Source: Paraburkholderia sp. ZP32-5
GTDB lineage: Bacteria > Pseudomonadota > Gammaproteobacteria > Burkholderiales > Burkholderiaceae
Assembly (NCBI RefSeq): GCF_021390495.1
Contig: NZ_JAJEJP010000001.1
Span: 2,542,001 to 2,606,000 of the forward strand
Length of the DNA: 64,000 nucleotides
Direction of reading: 5' to 3'
Part shown: one piece after another, positions 54,562 to 64,000 of the stretch
How positions within the stretch are numbered: the first letter of the stretch is position 1
How the letters are laid out: each line of letters begins with the position of its first letter
The notes under the pieces: model-generated
Databases searched by the model: none
What the model was told of the DNA's origin: nothing
Seen by the model: only the letters and a program-made list of their open reading frames with translations
Made by a program: the position numbers and the translations under genes

Positions 54562-55902
54562 TCAGTCGTCGCCGTCTTCGGCGGTTGCAACCATCGCATT
54601 GATTAGAAATTCGGTCAAGTCTTCGGCAGGCACGTTCTGTTGCTCGCTCTTACCGCCGTTGGCCTGCGTATCGCGCAGCGGTTTCACGCCGACCGTGCCG
54701 TTGGCGATCTCGTCTTCGCCGAGCACCACCGCGAACGCCGCACCGCTCGCATCGGCACGCTTCATCTGCGACTTGAAGCTCGCCGACTGGCCATCGGCGC
54801 TGCAATGCAGGATCACGTCGAGGCCGGTGTCGCGCAGACGCTCGGCGATGATGAACGCCTGCTCGCGCGCGGCGTCGCCTTGATGGACCACGTACACGTC
54901 GCAGCCTTCCTCTTCGGGCACGAGATTCTCTTCCTTCAACAGCTCGAGAATCCGCTCGATGCCCATCGCCCAGCCGCATGCCGCCGTCGGCTTGCCGCCG
55001 AGCTGTTCGATCAGCGGGTCGTAACGACCGCCCGCGGCAACCGTGCCCTGCGCGCCGAGCTTGTCGGTCACCCACTCGAACACGGTCAGATTGTAGTAAT
55101 CGAGACCGCGCACGAGACGCGGATTGATCGTGAACGGGATGTTGTTCGCCTTCAGGATGCGCTGCAAACCTTCGAAGTGCGCGCGCGATTCGTCGCCGAG
55201 AAAATCGATCAGCTTCGGCGCGTTCTGAGCGATGTCCTGCAAAGCCGGGTTCTTGGTATCGAGCACGCGCAGCGGGTTCGTATAGAGACGGCGCTTCGCG
55301 TCTTCATCGAGCACGTCCACGAACTTTTCGAGGTACGCGATCAGCTCGACACGATGCGCGGCGCGTTCTTCGGCGAGACCCAGCGAATTGATTTCGAGCT
55401 TGATGCCCATGAGGCCCAGGTCGTCCCACAGACGCTGACACATCATGATGATTTCAGCGTCCGCATCCGGACCGGCAAAGCCGAGTGCTTCGACGCCCAC
55501 CTGATGGAACTGGCGATAACGGCCGCGCTGCGGGCGCTCGTGACGGAACATCGGGCCGATGTACCACAGGCGCTTCGGGCCGTCGTACAGCATGTTGTGC
55601 TCGATCGACGCGCGGACCACCGCTGCCGTGTTCTCGGGGCGCATGGTCAGGTTTTCACCGTTCAGTGCATCGGTGAAGCTGTACATCTCTTTTTCGACGA
55701 TGTCGGTCACTTCGCCGATACCGCGCGTGAACAGTTGCGTATGCTCGACGATCGGCGTGCGGATGTTCTGGTAGCCATACGCACGCAGCATCGACTTGAC
55801 GGTCGTCTCAAAAAATTCCCAAAGCCCGGCTTCCTGCGGAAGGATGTCATTCATGCCCTTCACGCCGGCAAGCTTTTCGAGCTTTTTCTTCTGTTCAGTC
55901 AT
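54562..55902 (-). CDS. hisS: Histidyl-tRNA synthetase
   Basis: Class II synthetase that charges tRNA-His, 446 aa. It has motif 1 ([18 protein letters not shown]), motif 2 ([20 protein letters not shown]), the HisA loop ([18 protein letters not shown]) and motif 3 ([13 protein letters not shown]). A C-terminal anticodon-binding domain is present ([20 protein letters not shown]), unlike in the paralogue hisZ in the same gene row. It is 21 bp downstream of ispG and 66 bp upstream of yfgM. Confidence 0.97.
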   Translation of the reverse strand: MTEQKKKLEKLAGVKGMNDILPQEAGLWEFFETTVKSMLRAYGYQNIRTPIVEHTQLFTRGIGEVTDIVEKEMYSFTDALNGENLTMRPENTAAVVRASIEHNMLYDGPKRLWYIGPMFRHERPQRGRYRQFHQVGVEALGFAGPDADAEIIMMCQRLWDDLGLMGIKLEINSLGLAEERAAHRVELIAYLEKFVDVLDEDAKRRLYTNPLRVLDTKNPALQDIAQNAPKLIDFLGDESRAHFEGLQRILKANNIPFTINPRLVRGLDYYNLTVFEWVTDKLGAQGTVAAGGRYDPLIEQLGGKPTAACGWAMGIERILELLKEENLVPEEEGCDVYVVHQGDAAREQAFIIAERLRDTGLDVILHCSADGQSASFKSQMKRADASGAAFAVVLGEDEIANGTVGVKPLRDTQANGGKSEQQNVPAEDLTEFLINAMVATAEDGDD

Positions 55903-55923
55903 CTGTGGTTCGATAGCCGATGA

Positions 55924-57240
55924 TTAATTGAGCGCGTCGGCGCGGCCATAGCGGCGCTCGACATAGTCGCTCACGATTTGCTGGAATTCTTGCGCGATGT
56001 GCTCGCCGCGCAGCGTCTTGACCTTCTCGCCATCGATAAACACTGGCGCGGCCGGATTCTCACCCGAGCCCGGCAAGCTGATGCCGATATTGGCCTGCTT
56101 CGATTCGCCCGGTCCGTTGACGATGCAGCCCATCACCGCGACGTGCATCTGCTCGACGCCAGGATACTGATCGCGCCACACCGGCATCTGCTGGCGCAGA
56201 TAGGTCTGGATCTGCGATGCGAGTTCCTGGAACAGCGTGCTGGTAGTACGGCCGCATCCCGGGCACGCGATCACCATCGGCGTGAACGAACGCAAGCCCA
56301 TCGTCTGCAGGATTTCCTGGCCGACGATCACTTCGCCAGTACGCGACGCGCCCGGCTCCGGCGTCAGCGAAATCCGGATCGTGTCGCCGATGCCCTGTTG
56401 CAGCAGAACCGACAGCGCCGCGGTCGATGCGACGATGCCCTTCGAGCCCATGCCCGCTTCGGTCAGACCCAGGTGCAATGCGAAATCGCAACGGCGCGCC
56501 AACTCACGATACACGGCGATCAGATCCTGCACGCCACTTACCTTGCACGACAGGATGATCTTGTTGCGCCCGAGGCCGAGTTCGACCGCGCGTTCCGCCG
56601 AGCCGATCGCCGACTGGATCAGCGCTTCGTACATCACGCTTTGCGCTTCCCACGGCGCGGCGCGCGAGCCGTTTTCATCCATCATCTTCGCGAGCAGGTC
56701 CTGATCAAGGCTGCCCCAATTGACGCCGATGCGCACGGGCTTGTCGTACTTCACCGCCGCTTCGATCATCTGCGCGAACTGCGTGTCGCGCTTCGCACCA
56801 TGCCCGACGTTGCCGGGATTGATCCGGTACTTGGACAGTGCCTCCGCGCAGCCCGGATGATCGCGCAGCAACAGATGGCCGTTGTAGTGGAAATCGCCGA
56901 CGAGCGGCACCATGACGCCCATCCGGTCGAGTTGCTCGCGGATGGCCGGCACGGCCGCTGCCGCTTCCGGCGTGTTCACGGTAATGCGCACCAGTTCCGA
57001 ACCAGCCTGCGCCAGCTCCTTGATCTGGATCGCGGTGCCGATCGCATCCGCGGTGTCGGTGTTGGTCATCGACTGGATGCGCACCGGCGCGTCGCCGCCA
57101 ATGGTCACGAGTTGGCCGCCCCAGCGGACGTTGACCGCATGTGACTTGCGCCGCATCGCGGAGCCGCCGAACACCGGTTCGTCTGACACGACTTTGCTGC
57201 AGGATTGGGATTGAGCTTCGGATTGCATCGAAAGACCCAT
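55924..57240 (-). CDS. ispG: 4-hydroxy-3-methylbut-2-en-1-yl diphosphate synthase
   Basis: An iron-sulfur enzyme of the MEP isoprenoid pathway that makes HMBPP, 438 aa. The N-terminal TIM-barrel begins with [20 protein letters not shown] and [13 protein letters not shown] [14 protein letters not shown]. The [4Fe-4S] ligands are Cys in [13 protein letters not shown] and in [11 protein letters not shown]. It is longer than E. coli IspG (372 aa) because of an insert of about 60 residues (around [20 protein letters not shown]), common in betaproteobacteria. The ATG at 57238-57240 is used. It lies between rodZ and hisS. Confidence 0.96.
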   Translation of the reverse strand: MGLSMQSEAQSQSCSKVVSDEPVFGGSAMRRKSHAVNVRWGGQLVTIGGDAPVRIQSMTNTDTADAIGTAIQIKELAQAGSELVRITVNTPEAAAAVPAIREQLDRMGVMVPLVGDFHYNGHLLLRDHPGCAEALSKYRINPGNVGHGAKRDTQFAQMIEAAVKYDKPVRIGVNWGSLDQDLLAKMMDENGSRAAPWEAQSVMYEALIQSAIGSAERAVELGLGRNKIILSCKVSGVQDLIAVYRELARRCDFALHLGLTEAGMGSKGIVASTAALSVLLQQGIGDTIRISLTPEPGASRTGEVIVGQEILQTMGLRSFTPMVIACPGCGRTTSTLFQELASQIQTYLRQQMPVWRDQYPGVEQMHVAVMGCIVNGPGESKQANIGISLPGSGENPAAPVFIDGEKVKTLRGEHIAQEFQQIVSDYVERRYGRADALN

Positions 57241-57326
57241 TTACGCCACGCGCGCTACGCAAAAAACGCAGCGCCTGAATTGAAAAAGCGCCGCGGACCG
57301 GATGGCCGCGGCGCGTACCGTATCTG

Positions 57327-58460
57327 TCAAGGCAGCGAGAAACGCGCCACGTTACCCTTGGCCGCCGAATATTTCGCCGGATCGACCGGCTGACCGTTGA
57401 GCGTCAGCGATTCGAGACCCGCTTTATTACCAACCGTAATCTTGAACGGCGCGTCTCCGCTCACTTCCTTTGCGTCGCCCGCGTGCACGAGGCCGGAGAA
57501 CAGTTCCTTACCGTCCTTGCCACGCACGCTGAACCAGCTGTCCTGCGTCACGCTCAGCGCGATCATCGACTGACCCGGCGCCGCGGTGACAGCCGGTGTC
57601 GACGCACCCGCAACGACTACCGGCGCGCTCGCGCCGACCGCCGCTGCTTGAGCCTGCGAACCGGCTTTCGGCGCTGCCGCTGTCGGCGTTGCGTTCACCG
57701 CGGATGCCGAACCCGGCGCCGTGCCGGTAGTCAGCGGCGTCGGCATCGGCGTTGCCGCCGCGGACGCCGCATCGTCAGCACTCGCTGAATTGTCCACCGT
57801 CGCAGCCGCTTCAGCCGCCTCGGGCGTCGAAGCGCCGTCCTGCGCCGGTATCGTCGAACCTTGCGCGACCGTACCCGATGCGCCCGTGTCGCTGCTCGCC
57901 GTGCCGCTCGCGCTCGCCTTCAGACGCGCAAGCCACGCGGACGAATCGCCGCCATTGGTCCGCCACATTCCGAGCGCGATGACTGCGACGACAATCGCCG
58001 CGATGCCCCACAGCCACGATCGACTCTTATGTCCGCTATCGCCAAGCGTCAGCGATACCTTACCGCGAGGCAGATCCTTGCCTGACGACGCCGGCATCGA
58101 CAGATTCGGCGCCGGCACCCCTTTCTCGCGACGCAGCGCAGCCGTAAACGGCGCGGGATCGGCGTCGAGCATCTTCGCATAGCTGCGTACGACGCCAAGC
58201 GCGAAAGTCGTATCCGGCAGATGACTGATGTCGCCCGCTTCGAGCGCGCTCAACTTCGCAACCGACACTTTCAGCCGCGCCGACACGTCCTCGATCGTCC
58301 AGCCCTTCGATTCACGCAATTGGTGCAAGCGCGCGCCAACAGCCGCCAGCGAATCGAGAGCCGGCTGCACCGCGGGCTGGACCACCGCCCGCGCGACGGG
58401 TGCCGGATGACCTTCGTTCGTGTCTGTCTCGTGCGGCTGCGGGTGCTGCGGCTCACTCAT
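57327..58460 (-). CDS. rodZ: Cytoskeleton protein RodZ
   Basis: Links MreB filaments to the cell-wall elongation machinery, 377 aa. The cytoplasmic helix-turn-helix domain (LRESKGWTIEDVSARLKVSV, then DTTFALGVVRSYAKMLDADP) is followed by a membrane helix (WLWGIAAIVVAVIALGMW), a long Ala/Ser/Thr-rich periplasmic linker and the C-terminal DUF4115 beta domain (ALSVTQDSWFSVRGKDGKEL). It lies between rlmN and ispG. The pilF/pilW gene often found between rlmN and rodZ is not present here. Confidence 0.94.
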   Translation of the reverse strand: MSEPQHPQPHETDTNEGHPAPVARAVVQPAVQPALDSLAAVGARLHQLRESKGWTIEDVSARLKVSVAKLSALEAGDISHLPDTTFALGVVRSYAKMLDADPAPFTAALRREKGVPAPNLSMPASSGKDLPRGKVSLTLGDSGHKSRSWLWGIAAIVVAVIALGMWRTNGGDSSAWLARLKASASGTASSDTGASGTVAQGSTIPAQDGASTPEAAEAAATVDNSASADDAASAAATPMPTPLTTGTAPGSASAVNATPTAAAPKAGSQAQAAAVGASAPVVVAGASTPAVTAAPGQSMIALSVTQDSWFSVRGKDGKELFSGLVHAGDAKEVSGDAPFKITVGNKAGLESLTLNGQPVDPAKYSAAKGNVARFSLP

Positions 58461-58673
58461 CCCAAATCCTTTCGCGTCGATTCTTTTTTACTCGTGCGAC
58501 CGGACGGGCTCGAGCCATGCGTCCGAATCGCAGACCGTTTATAACAAAATGTGCGGCTTTGTGTGCCGCTTCCGATCGATTCTGCAAACTTTCTTTTCAA
58601 CCACCGGCATCAGGGAATTTCACACGCCCGCGAAGCTTTTCACTGACCGCCCGCGCCCTGCCGCCCCATACGA

Positions 58674-59825
58674 TTACACGGCACGAACCTCGATCACCTT
58701 TGCTGCCTTCCCGGTGCGCTCAGCAAGACGCGTGCGGTCTTTCACCGCGCCGGCCAGCTGACCGCAGGCAGCATCGATATCGTCACCGCGCGTCTTGCGT
58801 ACCGTGGTGACGACGCCCGCGTCCATCAACACCTGTGCAAACCGCTTGATCTGCTCCGGCTTCGAGCGGATGAGGCCCGATTCGGGGAACGGATTGAACG
58901 GAATCAGATTGAACTTGCATGGCACGTTGCGGGTGACGGCGAGCAGTTCGCGCGCATGCGCCTCGCTGTCGTTCACGCCATCGAGCATGCAATATTCAAA
59001 CGTAATGAAATCGCGCGGCGCGACTTTCAGATAGCGTTCGCACGCCGCCATCAGCTCGCGCAACGGATACTTTTTGTTCAACGGCACCAGTATGTCGCGC
59101 AGCGCATCGTTCGACGCATGCAGCGACACCGCGAGCGCAACCGGCAGATCCGCGCCGAGCCGGTCCATCATCGGCACGACGCCCGACGTGGACAGCGTGA
59201 CGCGCCGGCGCGACAGACCGTATGCATTGTCGTCGAGCATCAGACGCATAGCCGGTACAACCGCGTCGTAATTGAGCAGCGGCTCACCCATGCCCATCAT
59301 TACGACGTTCGTGACAACGCGCTCGCCCTTGCCCTCGCCGCCCATCGCGCGGCCGGCCGCATCGCCACGCGTCGCGCGCAGCGCAAATTCGGCCATGCGC
59401 AGCTGACCGATAATTTCGCCTGTGGTGAGATTGCGGGAGAACCCCTGCTTGCCGGTTGAGCAGAACCGGCAGTTGACCGCGCACCCGGCCTGCGATGACA
59501 CGCACAGCGTGCCACGCGTCTCTTCGGGGATGTACACGGTTTCAACGGCATTGCCGTTGCCGACGTCGATCAGCCACTTGCGCGTGCCGTCGGACGAAAT
59601 ATGATCGCTGACGATGCCGGGCATCGTGATCGAAGCGCGCCCCTTGAGCTTTTCGCGCAAGGACTTCGCGAGATCGGTCATGCCGTCGAAATCGGCGGCG
59701 TTGTACTGATGGATCCAGCGCTGCAGTTGCTTGGCGCGAAACGGCTTCTCGCCCAGGCTGTCGCAGTAGGCGACGAGCCCTTGGGCGTCGAGGTCGAGAA
59801 GGTTGACGGTGGAACTGCTCGTCAT
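58674..59825 (-). CDS. rlmN: Dual-specificity rRNA/tRNA adenine C2 methyltransferase RlmN
   Basis: A radical SAM enzyme that makes m2A2503 in 23S rRNA and m2A37 in some tRNAs, 383 aa. The cluster motif is [12 protein letters not shown] (CxxxCxxC). [24 protein letters not shown] and [20 protein letters not shown] are family signatures. The C-terminal Cys needed for catalysis is in [11 protein letters not shown]. The ATG at 59823-59825 ([17 protein letters not shown]) is taken; one five codons earlier also reads. It is 214 bp downstream of ndk. Confidence 0.97.
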   Translation of the reverse strand: MTSSSTVNLLDLDAQGLVAYCDSLGEKPFRAKQLQRWIHQYNAADFDGMTDLAKSLREKLKGRASITMPGIVSDHISSDGTRKWLIDVGNGNAVETVYIPEETRGTLCVSSQAGCAVNCRFCSTGKQGFSRNLTTGEIIGQLRMAEFALRATRGDAAGRAMGGEGKGERVVTNVVMMGMGEPLLNYDAVVPAMRLMLDDNAYGLSRRRVTLSTSGVVPMMDRLGADLPVALAVSLHASNDALRDILVPLNKKYPLRELMAACERYLKVAPRDFITFEYCMLDGVNDSEAHARELLAVTRNVPCKFNLIPFNPFPESGLIRSKPEQIKRFAQVLMDAGVVTTVRKTRGDDIDAACGQLAGAVKDRTRLAERTGKAAKVIEVRAV

Positions 59826-60039
59826 ATCGAATCCTGCCATTTCAGTGCGAGACTACGTTCATGCAACAAGCTGCATGAACGCAATGCCGTTCGCGCCCAT
59901 TCCTGCTGCTTTAACCTTACTACTTTGCCGGACACGCGTGCGATTCGTGCGATAAAACAGTTTGGCGGCACGAATCACGCCGCGCGTGGACGGCTATGGC
60001 CACACGCCTGACGCCATACCCGGCGCAGGCGGTCAGCGC

Positions 60040-60465
60040 TTAACGCGAGTAAACGTTGACTTGCGGGAAGAAGAACGCGATTTCGACAGCAGCCGTTTCC
60101 GCCGCGTCCGAACCGTGAACCGCGTTGGCGTCGATGCTGTCCGCGAAGTCAGCGCGGATCGTGCCCTTTTCTGCCTTCTTCGGATCCGTCGCACCCATCA
60201 GATCGCGGTGCTTCAGAATCGCGTTTTCGCCTTCCAGCGCTTGCACGACCACGGGACCCGAGATCATGAATTCGACGAGATCCTTGAAGAACGGACGCGC
60301 TGCGTGCACTGCGTAGAACTTTTCGGCGTCAGCACGCGAGAGGTGGACCATGCGCGATGCCACGATCTTCAGACCAGCGTTTTCGAAGCGGCTGTAGATC
60401 TGACCGATCACGTTCTTTGCCACTGCGTCCGGCTTGATAATCGACAGGGTGCGTTCGATCGCCAT
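60040..60465 (-). CDS. ndk: Nucleoside diphosphate kinase
   Basis: Transfers the gamma phosphate between nucleoside triphosphates and diphosphates through a phospho-His, 141 aa. It starts [20 protein letters not shown], contains [18 protein letters not shown] and has the active-site His in [12 protein letters not shown] (about residue 117). A GGAG site stands 6 nt before the ATG. It heads the long minus-strand gene row towards bamB. The upstream gap to the divergent yccA gene is 268 bp and holds a weak promoter candidate at 60512-60540. Confidence 0.98.
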   Translation of the reverse strand: MAIERTLSIIKPDAVAKNVIGQIYSRFENAGLKIVASRMVHLSRADAEKFYAVHAARPFFKDLVEFMISGPVVVQALEGENAILKHRDLMGATDPKKAEKGTIRADFADSIDANAVHGSDAAETAAVEIAFFFPQVNVYSR

Positions 60466-60511
60466 AAAAACTCCAAAAAATTAAGAGGTTACAGATTCAA
60501 ATGAATCCGCA

Positions 60512-60540
60512 ATTGTAGCATGTTCCCGTGTACGATTGCG
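60512..60540 (-). promoter_or_regulatory. Candidate ndk promoter
   Basis: Minus-strand TACAAT (60512-60517) with CGCAAT (60535-60540) 17 nt upstream. The -10 is good and the -35 poor. It predicts a leader of about 40 nt. Confidence 0.35.
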
Positions 60541-60733
60541 ATTCAACCCTTACAATACCGAAAGGTTTCGCGCAAAAGACTCAAAATGCTGGTAGCGTAA
60601 GCGCTGTGGGCGATGTGAGCTATTGAAACTCCCGGTCGCCGCGCTAATCTTAGGAATGAATGCGGCGCCTGCCGGCGCTTCACGAATTGCCGAATCGTCA
60701 TCACGAAACACGCTTCCGAGGTAAGGAGAGACC

Positions 60734-61432
60734 ATGAACGATCATCCGTATATGTTTGGCCGCAATGGCGCGGTGAGCACGGCCGAAACGCGCAACCGCG
60801 TGTTACGGAACACCTACTGGCTACTCGCGCTGTCCATGATTCCGACGGTGCTCGGTGCTTGGGTCGGCCTCGCCACCGGATTCTCGCTGTTCGCGGCCAC
60901 CAGCCCGGCGATGAGCATGCTGGCGTTCTTCGCAATCGCCTTTGGCTTCATGTTCGCGATCCAACGCACCAAAGACAGCGCCGTGGGCGTCTTCGTGCTG
61001 CTCGGCTTCACATTCTTCATGGGGCTGATGCTGTCGCGCATCCTTGCGTTCGTGCTCGGCTTCTCGAACGGCCCGTCGCTGATCATGCTCGCGTTCGGTG
61101 GCACTGGTGTGATCTTCGCATCGATGGCGACCATCGCCACGGTCAGCAAGCGCGACTTTTCCGGGCTCGGCAAGTGGCTGTTCATGGGCGTGATCGTGCT
61201 GCTGCTCGCGTCGGTTGCGAACGTATTCCTGCAACTGCCCGCGCTGATGCTCACGGTCTCGGTCATGGCAATCGTGATCTTCTCCGTGTACATCATGTTC
61301 GACGTGCAGCGCGTCGTAAATGGCGGCGAAACGAACTACATCACCGCGACGCTCGCGATCTACCTTGATCTGTACAACGTGTTCGTGAACCTGCTCGCGC
61401 TGCTCGGCATTTTCGGCGGCAACCGCAATTAA
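60734..61432 (+). CDS. yccA: BAX inhibitor-1/YccA family membrane protein
   Basis: An inner-membrane protein of 232 aa with seven predicted helices. In E. coli YccA is a substrate and modulator of FtsH. After a short N-terminus (RNRVLRNTYWLLALSM) come hydrophobic helices, then GKWLFMGVIVLLLASVANVF and VFSVYIMFD-type helices. The family-defining C-terminus is NGGETNYITATLAIYLDLYN, and it ends LALLGIFGGNRN. An AAGGAGA ribosome-binding site precedes the ATG at 60734. A functional link to the HflK/HflC genes 11 kb away is suggested by the family, not by position. Confidence 0.93.
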   Translation: MNDHPYMFGRNGAVSTAETRNRVLRNTYWLLALSMIPTVLGAWVGLATGFSLFAATSPAMSMLAFFAIAFGFMFAIQRTKDSAVGVFVLLGFTFFMGLMLSRILAFVLGFSNGPSLIMLAFGGTGVIFASMATIATVSKRDFSGLGKWLFMGVIVLLLASVANVFLQLPALMLTVSVMAIVIFSVYIMFDVQRVVNGGETNYITATLAIYLDLYNVFVNLLALLGIFGGNRN

Positions 61433-61469
61433 GTCTGACTGTCGCGCGGCGCGCGAAAGCGCCGCGCAC

Positions 61470-61508
61470 AAAAAAGCCCATAGCGAGCAATCGTTATGGG
61501 CTTTTTTT
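61470..61508. terminator. Bidirectional terminator between yccA and the MBL hydrolase gene
   Basis: AAAAAAGCCCATA / TATGGGCTTTTTTT with a 12-nt loop and T-runs on both strands, between convergent genes. Confidence 0.88.
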
Positions 61509-61561
61509 ATCGCGACACGCCATTCGCGTGCATGGCGGCGCAACCGGGAGTCAGGCAGTCG

Positions 61562-62335
61562 TCAGATCGTCAGCCACGCGAAACCTTCACTTTGCGATGC
61601 CACGACCACTTCTGTTGGCGCCGCGCCCAACACACCCGCCAGCGCCGCCTGCGCGAGTTCCGGCAGATTGTTTTGCTGGCTCAGATGCGCGGCGATCAGA
61701 TGCTGAAGACGTGATCGGTCGAGTGAAGCCAGAATATCGGCGGCGGCGGCGTTGTTCAGATGGCCGTGATTGCCGCCGATCCGCGCCTTCAGCGACGGCG
61801 GGTAGCGGCTACCCGCAAGCATCTGCGCGTCGTGGTTGCATTCGAGCACGAGGGCGTCGCAACCGCTCAGCACCGCGCTGATATGCGGCGTGGACGTGCC
61901 CACGTCGGTCAACACGCCGAGCCGGCTCGCTCCGTTCGAGAACACGTATTGCAACGGCTCACGGGCGTCGTGCGGAACGGTGTAAGGGAGAACGCTGAGG
62001 TCGCCGATCGCCACCGCCTCATCGCCCCACAACACCTGCAGGTCGACATCGGCTTCGTCAGCGCCCACCGCGCGCGCGGTGCCCCAGCTCATATACAACG
62101 GAATCGACCACTTGCGCGCCAGCGTCAGTGCGCTGCCGATGTGGTCGCCATGTTCATGCGTGATCAGAATCGCGTCGAGGCCCTCGACACTCGCGCCCAG
62201 CCGCGCCAGACGCCGCTCGACTTCGCGCGCGGAAAAACCGCAATCGAGCAGCACCCGCGTCGTGGTCGCACCGCTGTTCGCCTCCACCAGCAGCGCGTTA
62301 CCTTCACTACCGCTGCCAAGGCTCGCGAAGCGCAC
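61562..62335 (-). CDS. MBL-fold metallo-hydrolase (YycJ-like)
   Basis: A predicted cytoplasmic metallo-beta-lactamase-fold hydrolase of 257 aa. It begins MRFASLGSGSEGNALLVEAN and holds the zinc motif ILITHEHGDHIG, then TVPHDAREPLQYVF, DVGTSTPHI and a distal His in AAHLSQQNN. This resembles the YycJ/WalJ family, whose substrates are poorly known (nuclease activity in some). It is 9 bp downstream of bamC and so is cotranscribed with the dapA-bamC unit, a conserved betaproteobacterial arrangement. Confidence 0.9.
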   Translation of the reverse strand: MRFASLGSGSEGNALLVEANSGATTTRVLLDCGFSAREVERRLARLGASVEGLDAILITHEHGDHIGSALTLARKWSIPLYMSWGTARAVGADEADVDLQVLWGDEAVAIGDLSVLPYTVPHDAREPLQYVFSNGASRLGVLTDVGTSTPHISAVLSGCDALVLECNHDAQMLAGSRYPPSLKARIGGNHGHLNNAAAADILASLDRSRLQHLIAAHLSQQNNLPELAQAALAGVLGAAPTEVVVASQSEGFAWLTI

Positions 62336-62344
62336 GGCCTTGTC

Positions 62345-63484
62345 TTAATTCAGTTGAGCATGCAGCAGCGACACGATGCGCTGCGCGTCCGACGACGTAT
62401 CGATCTGTCCATTCGCGTCCAGCACCGCGACCTGCGTGGTGGAATCACCCTTTGCGCGCACATTGACAAGGAATTCCTGACCCGGTTTGCGTGCCGAATT
62501 ACCGCTATAGAACAGCTTGCCGAACAGCCCCTCTTTCTTCAGCTCCTGCATCGAATCCGCGTAGCGCACGTAGTAGATGCCTTTCTCGCGATCACGATTG
62601 TCGACGGTGAAGTTGGTGCGGTCGAGCGCGAGGCCCACGCGCAACCACGCGCGATCGAACGATTCCTGCAGATCAAGCGTCGACGCGCCTGCGTTCTGCT
62701 CGATCGTGGCAGGCACGGCGGCCGGGTGTGCGTCGGTCAGCAGCTGCTTCGACTGCGCTTCGGTCAAGCCGAACTTCTCCATCAGCTTCGCCAGGAACAT
62801 CGCTTCGAGCGCGGGATCGCGCGGCCGCTCTTCCCAGCGCGACGACGTCTTGTCCTGGCCCGTCATTACTTCTTCCATCGCGCTATGCGTGATCGAGATG
62901 TCTGTGGTGCCGCCCGCCCCGCGCGACACGAGCGTGCGGAAGCTGTCGCGCGTGCCCGACGAATAGGCAAAGTCGATCAGCTTGCCCACCGAGCGGCGGA
63001 ACCAGTCGTCCGGAATGTTCGCGCGGTTTTCAGCCCAGTCGGTCGTCATGATGCCGGTGGCCGGCGCATCGGTCTTCAGCACGAAGCCGTTTTCCTGCCA
63101 GAACTCCTGCAACTGCGGCCACAGTTGCTCCGGCGAGCGGCCGTCGACCACCAGCCAACGCCGGTCGCCGTCGCGCTCGATATGCATGCCGAGCGGGTCC
63201 TGCCCGGTCGGCTGACCTTCGATCGCATTGCCAGCCGCGGTGACGGTACGCGTCGTCGCGCCGCCAAGCGCCAGATTGGCGGGCGGTGCTACGTAGCGCT
63301 GGTCGGTCGGCGTGGTACTCAGATCGCTCGGCACGGCAAGCGGCGGTGCGCTCGCCGTGGTTTTGTAGTCGACGCGGTCGGAAGCGAACCAGTCGTTCAG
63401 CGTGTCACAGCCGGCGAGCGTCGTCATGGCAAGCGCCAACGCCGCCATGCGGGTTGCGTGGAGGGAAAGTGCGGAACGTTTCAT
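62345..63484 (-). CDS. bamC: Outer-membrane assembly lipoprotein BamC (NlpB/DapX)
   Basis: A BAM-complex lipoprotein of 379 aa. The signal ends MTTLAGCDTLNDWF with the lipobox LAGC. An unstructured N-terminal segment (DYKTTASAPPLAVPSDLSTT) is followed by two helix-grip domains (WLVVDGRSPEQLWPQLQEFW, then SFDRAWLRVGLALDRTNFTV and KGIYYVRYADSM). It is 129 bp downstream of dapA, as in E. coli (dapA-bamC), and directly upstream of the MBL hydrolase gene. Confidence 0.95.
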   Translation of the reverse strand: MKRSALSLHATRMAALALAMTTLAGCDTLNDWFASDRVDYKTTASAPPLAVPSDLSTTPTDQRYVAPPANLALGGATTRTVTAAGNAIEGQPTGQDPLGMHIERDGDRRWLVVDGRSPEQLWPQLQEFWQENGFVLKTDAPATGIMTTDWAENRANIPDDWFRRSVGKLIDFAYSSGTRDSFRTLVSRGAGGTTDISITHSAMEEVMTGQDKTSSRWEERPRDPALEAMFLAKLMEKFGLTEAQSKQLLTDAHPAAVPATIEQNAGASTLDLQESFDRAWLRVGLALDRTNFTVDNRDREKGIYYVRYADSMQELKKEGLFGKLFYSGNSARKPGQEFLVNVRAKGDSTTQVAVLDANGQIDTSSDAQRIVSLLHAQLN

Positions 63485-63613
63485 GAGGGCCTTCGTGATG
63501 CTGGAACGCGATGCCTGGTTCTTTCTACCGGGAACGTGGGCTGAAGCGACGTCGGTTAAGGAAATGCCGGAGGCGGTCTTGTACGGGCGCTGGCGGCCGG
63601 GCGGTCGCGCCGT

Positions 63614-64000
63614 TCAGCCGAGCAGGCCAGCTTCGCGCAGCGCGCCGCGCACCACTTCGTGGTATTGCGCGTCGAGCGGCGTGAGCGGCAGGCGGATGCC
63701 GCCCTGCACACGCCCCAGTTGCTGCAATGCCCATTTCGCCGGAATCGGATTCGCTTCGGCGAACAGGTATTTGTGCAGCGACAGGAGTTTCAGGTGAATT
63801 TCACGCGCGGACTTGGCGTCCGCCGCGAGTGCGGCCTTGCACAGTTCGCTCATCGCGCGCGGCGCAACGTTCGCGGTGACCGAAATATTGCCGTGACCGC
63901 CCAGCAGCATCAACGCGATCGCAGTAGGATCGTCGCCGCTATACACGGCGAAATTCGACGGCGCGGACTTGATCAGATGCGCGGCGCGGTCGATGTTGCC
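63614..64000 (-). CDS. dapA: 4-hydroxy-tetrahydrodipicolinate synthase, C-terminal part
   Basis: Condenses pyruvate with aspartate semialdehyde in lysine/diaminopimelate synthesis. The last 128 codons are present, and the 5' end is cut by the window edge. Visible parts include [34 protein letters not shown] (the conserved GDD...GG..G block of the barrel) and [20 protein letters not shown], then the C-terminal helices ending [12 protein letters not shown]. The Schiff-base Lys lies outside. It heads the dapA-bamC-MBL unit. Confidence 0.95.
   Translation of the reverse strand, partial: GNIDRAAHLIKSAPSNFAVYSGDDPTAIALMLLGGHGNISVTANVAPRAMSELCKAALAADAKSAREIHLKLLSLHKYLFAEANPIPAKWALQQLGRVQGGIRLPLTPLDAQYHEVVRGALREAGLLG

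Overview
The window is a GC-rich stretch of core chromosome from a betaproteobacterium. It is most like Burkholderiaceae, probably Paraburkholderia/Burkholderia. The basis is gene order (ndk-rlmN-rodZ-ispG-hisS-yfgM-bamB-der-hfq-hflX-hflK-hflC-DUF2065-hisZ-purA), the presence of HisZ, the PXPV-repeat protein, and the sequence character of the housekeeping proteins. I see no insertion sequence, prophage, CRISPR array, plasmid gene or integrase. It is a housekeeping region and I found no convincing undescribed defence or biosynthetic system. The least explained items are small or repetitive secreted proteins and the layout of the tRNA array.

Left part (1-11.5 kb). The 5' end of a GNAT acetyltransferase gene is cut by the edge. 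Next is a minus-strand array, read from gltX leftwards as tRNA-Ala(GGC), tRNA-Glu, tRNA-Asp, hairpin, tRNA-Glu, tRNA-Asp, hairpin: a tandem Glu-Asp duplication just downstream of glutamyl-tRNA synthetase. A patatin-like lipoprotein gene (+) converges on a NlpC/P60 hydrolase gene. The yejA-yejB-yejE-yejF peptide ABC transporter operon and a small PXPV-repeat exported protein follow.

11.8-33 kb. A minus-strand run cysS - 3-methyladenine glycosylase - accA - tilS - lysC is followed by tRNA-Ser(GCT). A plus-strand run comprises a TPR protein, a periplasmic cyclophilin, ppiB and lpxH. cysE and trmJ (minus) come next, then suhB, lplT, mutS and an exported degenerate phosphoesterase-like gene (plus). 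A slyD-like FKBP gene (minus) diverges from roxA (ribosomal protein hydroxylase) with only 32 bp between start codons.

33-43 kb. An Ala-rich lipoprotein gene has a clear promoter and terminator. A YoaA/DinG-type helicase, a YdcH-family protein and an exported Gln-rich protein with three 28-residue repeats lie on the minus strand. tex (+) and kup (-) converge on a shared terminator.

43-60.5 kb. Sixteen minus-strand genes lie in a row from ndk to a phosphoribosyltransferase gene. They cover nucleotide metabolism (ndk, purA, PRTase), tRNA charging and rRNA/tRNA modification (hisS, rlmN), isoprenoid synthesis (ispG), cell shape (rodZ), outer-membrane assembly (bamB, yfgM), ribosome assembly (der), RNA chaperoning (hfq) and membrane protease control (hflX, hflK, hflC). 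A strong hairpin after bamB probably divides the run into two transcription units. The right end holds yccA (+) and the minus-strand dapA (cut by the edge) - bamC - MBL hydrolase group.

All functions are read from motifs and family resemblance by eye. Start codons were chosen by alignment with family N-termini, overlaps and ribosome-binding sites. Promoters are matches to the sigma-70 consensus only.
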